This document shows, piece by piece, positions 62,601-64,000 of a stretch of DNA of 64,000 bases. The number at the start of each line of letters is the position of its first letter. Positions within the stretch are counted from its first letter, which is position 1. The stretch spans positions 6,918 through 70,917 of the forward strand of contig URDM01000003.1 in assembly GCA_900546575.1 (NCBI GenBank), in the 5' to 3' direction. Both the position numbers and the translations under genes were made by a program. Under the pieces are notes generated by a model. It saw nothing but the letters and a program-made list of their open reading frames with translations, was not told the DNA's origin and did not search any database. The stretch is from an uncultured Prevotella sp. (GTDB lineage Bacteria; Bacteroidota; Bacteroidia; Bacteroidales; Bacteroidaceae).

Positions 62601-63613
62601 TTATTGTTGTCTGGCGACACGTGGTCGATACCGGCGCAGTTGTTGCGCGATATGGTGTTGTTGACAACGGTAGTCTGCTCCGACACACACATGCCTCCGT
62701 TGGTGTTGCAGTAGACGAGGTTGTTGACGATGTCTGCCCTGCCCCCTGCCCAGAGTCCGCCACCCAGGTTGTCGTCGGCACCTCGTGTGCCTGCCACGTT
62801 GTTGAAGAGGGTGTTGTAGCGTATGTAGGCACGTCGGTTGGCGTTGGGCTTGACGTTGGCTGCCACGTATATGGCGCCGCCACACTCTGCGTAGTTGTTG
62901 GTGAAGAAGCAGCGCGACACGTCATAACCGCGTTCGCCGGTGTTGTTGTCGGCTGTGCCGGCATCGGTGATGTACACGCCGCCACCGTAAGAATCGTCCG
63001 AACCCGACGCATTGCCGCCCACAATGTAGAATCCGTTGAGCACAGTGGGGTCGTTGCCGGCATTGAGATTGACGGCAGTAGGGGCAAGACTCATCGTCAC
63101 TACATGACTGGCGTTGTCCTTGCGTGTAGAGTTCTGCGGAAAGAGCAGCCACGTGTCAGACACGGTGTCGTTGCAGTCGATGTCGGCAGTGAGCACCGAA
63201 CGGTACTTCATGTGCGAGAGGTCGCTGCCGACACAGCTGCGTGGATCATTGGCTGGGGTGTCGAGATGTTCGGGACTGATCTCGGTCTCGTTGCCTGCAA
63301 AACCTCCATACATGCGCACACCCGACGGCAGGACAAAGCCCTTGCGGTCGGGTACGGTGTAGTAGAAGTCTTTGCCGGTGGCTTCACCGGCTGTGTAGCC
63401 CTTGGCAAAGATGCAGTCGCCTGCCTTAACCTTTGCCAATGCCTGCTGCAGCGATATAGCCTTGTCCCACGAAGAGCCGTCGGCTGTGCCTTCAGGCGTA
63501 GCCGGGGTGAGGTCGTGAGGTGCCTTGACGTAGTATTTGGTCTGCGCATTGAGCGCAAGCGGCATGGCCATGAAGGCTGCCGCTGCCATTACATTCTGTA
63601 TAAATCGAAGCAT
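50603..63613 (-). CDS. Giant secreted protein of about eight beta-helix modules (4336 residues)
   Basis: A signal peptide ends NAQ (about residue 24). Modules of about 300-700 residues follow, each opening with a short YV/YVR strand, then a GSSW/W..A..AL-like helix and a YGGF or VGGY-type turn (GVRMYGGFAGNETE, GINVFGGFRGTETS, GVTLMGGYYEGEQQ). Right-handed parallel beta-helix turns come next (NGGGVYMKKGTQSNH, NCVVWGNFAASDKN). Modules 1-7 close with IDIGAYE-like or shorter GAF/GAI ends, the form found with choice-of-anchor-Q proteins. Estimated module ends are 475, 990, 1378, 2073, 2533, 3120, 3528 and 3828. A beta-rich tail (3829-4336) ends with an export-signal-like strand set (VRLYLPNGMI, VVIVEVVRQGKQVCVRKL). 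It is probably a surface adhesin or glycan-binding protein. The ligand is unknown. Confidence 0.9.
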   Translation of the reverse strand: MLRFIQNVMAAAAFMAMPLALNAQTKYYVKAPHDLTPATPEGTADGSSWDKAISLQQALAKVKAGDCIFAKGYTAGEATGKDFYYTVPDRKGFVLPSGVRMYGGFAGNETEISPEHLDTPANDPRSCVGSDLSHMKYRSVLTADIDCNDTVSDTWLLFPQNSTRKDNASHVVTMSLAPTAVNLNAGNDPTVLNGFYIVGGNASGSDDSYGGGVYITDAGTADNNTGERGYDVSRCFFTNNYAECGGAIYVAANVKPNANRRAYIRYNTLFNNVAGTRGADDNLGGGLWAGGRADIVNNLVYCNTNGGMCVSEQTTVVNNTISRNNCAGIDHVSPDNNNKLTVYNSIVWGNDRLNKYHPAPQFRNGAYYTHRGEADPGDDTNVLLEESNNSTDGATPNFKDPATSPIYDRSYTWTVTDYPQWSYAIDYGSALIAKGDPTQYNSKTWGDRALSADSRFGTDDNNTATIDIGAYAYTKVPASRRRYVKTAANGGSDEHDGLTWATAYASPQKAINALNDGTGQRGEVWVAAGTYAPSAHITEDNNSPVAFLMHSGINVFGGFRGTETSIDERDGYYDGSADDRPNRDPQYTWKFRDEYRTIFQGEHYSTPTWNSTKGDWTINSGSYHVVWFAPIAANGVGTADNKVGMFDKETVLDGVTIEGGRLTVESGSVSEGYLPNDGAGVLMGENSILRNCVVRYCSAAGRGAAVYNGGGRVEKCLIYNNVNTSGDGGGVYIDGFGIVSRSIITNNKARNGGGVYMKKGTQSNHAILALSVVANNENTANGAVYADQCGNLTNNTIVNNYTSTSTDESDDNASHTGGVYVNGYCYAVNNIIWNNRIKRTEGSLTTTPGQQAQIYAANATADKVRFYNNALSSPNSAVWNNVYQSGTRSLGTNAADCVFKLNDNGAAQYGSWNQIIGCIGLQSTWNTIDYYWPTKNGSVLRSAGLPEYMFDAELLFRPDADIVGDIFQTTTIGAYYSDVVDFRPALLRRDGKDVVRLYVDPNASKADGNGSSWRDNASSLHEALVFFEGFTLPAALSFSKLNVETPEAYHGQNSIKLTSENTIFEICLREGNIQPEFSYDANDASAVSHRIPRMECPLRIVGGYPSASANATPTDADRDIKNCRTEFDGRYTIGALSGHSHHTVRVQNGANVTFDGIAVTGGNATENATIHTGAGVLLYNGASVQMDNCIIENNQAYTGPAVGATTLADKVKLVMRNCVVNNNTVVPSPENSASGDDPWLLSIMPENMEFNHVTVVNNIAWAPQPEVLNRNGNTSYALGNQYPLGVSTASCYNTFSDIASTGKDGAANFSNPSINVGAAESGNVYYGGNADYRPLTSSKAMQVVINKAAATTDDMSVDIYSNERNLGGAPDLGAIEALLPRAGKVIYVRSYNTEAPKDNNEVLDETDGKPNFSLIKDNPGVIYNGKSWDTAIHGNAMCDTLYMDKADNSIYVLDNGMMLAATFDNSNYSTYLGNTTNPVRTEPYYGPASGHYTRFIAQNRVNTYSSTSLQKVWDKYYQGNTNQLDRQGNTYYNSINNDRKERYISGLQLAVEMAAKYNALHKNDPGFEPKVVWVGAGVYTDYKGFVIRNGVKVYGGFPKDGTPGEQERKPLLSQYVPARSADAGRTKSDYETILQIRKESPVYRNANDELNISGDDGGTNKVAMDIITECASDASGWWSKKAGMCQRHYVLYQPDVCVTTWNVAGNGNGNAYMGNEYRCYESGSWYWKKYTNGDKPGTYKEYKDVKWDGFTVRHGYLINYMANRDGGAGVRVFHGVELENLIITNNLTHGYRTRGGGLYMDGANSKISNSFILNNLTTDKNAITATDWKDDNAVNNSNLYSLGDGDDYGGGAYMIVGTGYNMVVANNRVIGLQTTSGSGGGIFIENAKFYNNTVAYNTSRRNGAGIEQWASAGNATGVSSELSLYNCIVYGNKSTDFPDNPQVSSTSVGTFKPAHNCFLIGGTNSTAGVWNEGSGSNADEKLYSSANGNIIYKGGEESSCNPFAAGINARKTNDYRLKANTPCMNGGTEDLNQNKEENKVYLPLTDMDYSDRIKDCKVDIGAYESDTYSNIDFETRNDSIVFYVTQTGYGDNSGRNPENAACAEKLQKVLNVAGECFAKKKFGDRDLSAIKKFVVKVAGYNMNNSSEGFIYHPNTLADPSDPQSYTYLIPDGVTLMGGYYEGEQQTVSETAGTETIKKIKLVGYNWYDDNRNVWDGWRKLTDGTLANSRTVLSAVAKLPATSTVDRIVGHHAVTFGSWPTDDLQKWSQEAVSSSATIDGCFIISGEAITNDGHKAFGGAAIVPKNAHVRNCVISHNKAVRGGGLYLMPGAIVSGTMIDENEARVGAGMYVDNGDTKDGTPDNRAYVMSTTIVRNTAENTGGGVFFEEGALMAANCVVWGNFAASDKNLSGISDRDFKDTKLYGSVDGTNAATGREYPFNDCFIETFKIKSNHPNISMTSENTRYFRSGDTYVPRPFSQLIHAGADNATMLDVWKKRFDVATYDMRSVEFAVSNLQNKLTVGAFAVHLAATDKLFTRLFVSLDGGNEVSADIQQKYVGRSFYTPFNSLGNALEYIRKMRASGKATDDTHFEILLAKGTYVPVLARTTTSTKLDNDMRMCSFSIPVNTALYGGFTGKELYCTGKGLVDEDFPGKPAGTFVADGKMTDILAERNSKQNTSTYFVDLNLNNIIEPWEFNSLTILTGDLLNDESERAYHVVYAYDDKPYAEADKKKKRQQLGIVLDGITIQHGATSSFLDFDDSGKEILNEVGHGGGIYSNGVNVTLNRCRLIDNRGIHGGAAFIKDADFSVLGSLVAGNEAIADSRMRSEAGKGGALHFNYDDQNAYGSFYTANSLYVNNSAEPSLDGTGDGMGGAIYFNVGNDATNHEMHFMNSIAARNKATKGAGMYWNGKILEGKHFSCNSVVWGNKADKSQQMFLKNVSHVASDVFVNLNPKTDYTDVKREDGSVVRTLTNDNIVLSTDNMAIDGPRFTKPTALAGVDGYDLKSQWNPAGISILTDAGDGVLKKDNSGNFNNETGSYYDFWNKVVSDTIRTYFAADYGISRYMLRRQSNMNSNSTVSDTQWTDYARYLGGLNEDGTLADKTIDIGLYEYQYKIDFRKLIGVYIGNTEQGDGDGRDWANQSSDLRSAIIAMANPDGAVSTGDGYKKRTVYVRGGEYFSPTLYAGNAFSLHASESDEWGESVTIKGACTGEGHGDKAQQDFSKQTVIVPSKLPILKAGSLLNVMTKHKPVTIEGLTFSNDYGRGLRAQVDDARGSLTIRNGGFRENVGSGMFVAQNMGKVLIYNTVFASDSCKSNIKNETGEAAKVGNNAALVTTGKTTVVNATFVENLGPAIASSPTTTEFGEASLNDTRVFNSVSWQNEDNKTDLTQLADGTTEIKPGSIYAPGGVFESDITGIEGSEFARNNKAFAYHYADGKVPNGVVNGPANADAMNGPNFTNPAAKDYTLRPSLFLLDRGSNTHYQKEVLGYDDAKITAANPAIPDTEVELANKRRLVGDAVDVGAYEHDAQLRQILYVTPIASAENTGESWNKSMGDLQSAVDLAGLYSRRNGNDSYVFVDQKVSVDNLKLELDRVHVYGNMNGEKSASDETLDGAKKVVSDLLGKRHGAFESGYSMSKIKNLTIDADAVVDGFDITASAQLRKGLLGGALVECNVSGTGDGVLYNSLVYDSKWEQTAKPSAISQLTVSGVRAVNVSSQGTIENVSTDASNKFSFMPNLLGSYANRAPGWKQGEAVAGNVSVADTISHTRYVPSSLLYCCYQLNDDDNDNLDRWAKTSTQYAAAQMCIDKVGHAYDVLGNKRLRNNLDNGCFETWNVLKDGETTTINAADYPHCPSVMYVRSGRELAIEDGVYPDPGTTYNANAYLAFLLLEHHAGLRSHNNWFGYMRLAVERDFENGQSQYVYMPFIVDHVTNSDRFKAYTYNAKERAKYDYKYNANDGAWNAADRLSYIGLALVPNAGAPTKFTARFYSKQLNEHPKWQITGNNLNVTLQQSNNRSPWSSPADGGAKFTHKENMGWNLFGSPYICSMNYKDMEYPRIAYWLDASGEMQTLNMNLTIDAEQPGHIPPFDAVFTQTATLAESEKFSVAQSTGVSGEAYASTTRMAVAIAPYAATRQASEANASDEFAFQAVPHDEARSDYDMGADGVKWMSGTQPLIYAERNGGRYSLLSALDEEGEVKIGVSVPEAGMYVMQVPEGCDATDYEAVLLKDASTGKAVDLLEGSYTFSATAKGEQNNRFSIAFRKTADADASRIYVSRVAADRIRIVGLQTDDDVRLYLPNGMIANQTRATSDAVTMTAGTQGVVIVEVVRQGKQVCVRKLK

Positions 63614-63623
63614 ATATTGAATG

Positions 63624-63882
63624 TTAAGTATTTGTCCTTTTTTTTATTTATAGATATGAGCTACTACCCATAGGAGGAGCCAAAACTAATACAATGCGGG
63701 CTGAAAGCCCAGAGACCTCCATAGGAGGATGGCAGAAGTCAAACCAAAGCGGGCTGAAAGCCCAGTTTCCTCCACAGCCCAGGGCAACGCCCTGGGTAAA
63801 AATGTTTGTTAAATCCAACGCCCTGTAAGGGCAACTCTATTGAGCCACAGAAAGTTGCCCTTACAGGGCGCAATGCTCATTG
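63624..63882 (-). repeat. Nested-palindrome element, copy 3 (truncated and rearranged)
   Basis: It has the left end GTTAAGTATTTGTCC, palindrome A twice (GCGGGCTGAAAGCCCAG at 63694 and 63749), B once (63778-63797), C and C' (63822-63838 and 63855-63873), but lacks B' and A'. Its left end lies 11 bp 5' of the giant-protein start codon. The sequence after C' is unlike the other copies. Confidence 0.75.
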
Positions 63883-63922
63883 GTCGATATATAGAGGGTG
63901 TGTCAAAACTCCCAATATAAAT

Positions 63923-63970
63923 AAAAAAACTCGTTGTACGTTCTTGTGTGGATGTACAACGAGTTTTTGT
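63923..63970. terminator. Bidirectional hairpin terminator near the window end
   Basis: An 11-bp stem (ACTCGTTGTAC, 63929-63939, with 63954-63964) is flanked by an A-run on the left and TTTTTGTTTTT on the right. Nothing more is seen up to 64000. Confidence 0.7.
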
Positions 63971-64000
63971 TTTTCTACGAAAAAGAGCCTTGTAAACAAT

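Noticed and set aside
62129..63673. 514-codon plus-strand ORF opposite the start of the giant protein
   Set aside because: It is antisense to the beta-helix modules, Val/Gly/Ala/Cys-rich with no motif, and explained by codon use on the other strand.
1..64000. tRNA, rRNA, prophage or integrase genes
   Set aside because: No cloverleaf-like or rRNA sequence and no phage or integrase protein could be recognised on either strand.

Overview
The window is from a Bacteroidales genome, most likely Prevotellaceae or a close relative. The evidence is a SusC/SusD pair with a serine-type sulfatase, a GH29 fucosidase, an ECF sigma factor, single-chain glycyl-tRNA synthetase, OmpA- and OstA-like envelope proteins, and promoters of the Bacteroidetes form TTTG-N19-TAnnTTTG (best copies upstream of parC and mutL). 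Almost every gene is on the minus strand; the exceptions are a Ca2+-type P-ATPase and a secreted protein plus a small peptide gene (9.4-14.7 kb). The species cannot be named from this sequence alone.

Layout. 1-0.6 kb: 5' part of a heavy-metal P-type ATPase with a dyad over its promoter. 0.6-1.2 kb: repeat mosaic. 1.2-3.8 kb: secreted protein and GH29 fucosidase. 3.9-9.2 kb: parC, outer-membrane-type protein, S41 lipoprotein peptidase and ridA, read as one unit ending in a terminator. 9.4-12.1 kb: Ca2+-ATPase. 12.5-14.7 kb: secreted Ig-like protein and a 63-residue peptide. 14.7-15.6 kb: a non-coding-looking stretch with its own promoter, clustered CRP/FNR-like dyads and an AGG-rich repeated leader. 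15.7-17.9 kb: glycyl-tRNA synthetase and an FKBP lipoprotein. 18-26.7 kb: envelope glycan cluster (GT4 glycosyltransferase, two paralogous polytopic membrane proteins, GtrA, HAD phosphatase, UbiA-type phosphoribosyltransferase, two acyltransferases), followed by a phosphoethanolamine-transferase-like enzyme and an OmpA-like protein. 30.4-39.7 kb: mutL, a small membrane protein, OstA-like protein, two parvulin chaperones and guaB. 40-47 kb: sulfatase, SusD, SusC. 47.5-50 kb: ECF sigma factor, membrane partner and secreted protein. 50.6-63.6 kb: one gene for a 4336-residue secreted beta-helix protein.

The genes fit three themes: outer-membrane building and quality control (OstA, SurA-like chaperones, OmpA, lipid modification), surface glycan synthesis through a polyprenyl-phosphate pentose donor (inferred from the UbiA-HAD-GtrA set), and capture of sulfated or fucosylated glycans (SusCD, sulfatase, fucosidase).

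The least explained content is between genes. There are five arrays of 5-6 palindromic units at an exact 22-bp period; three copies of an element of nested palindromes, two of them 333 bp long, each placed just 5' of a minus-strand gene in the same orientation; a two-arm hairpin repeat in three full copies and one half copy; word-repeat inverted structures; and the putative orphan transcript at 14.7-15.4 kb. These are the best candidates for undescribed biology.
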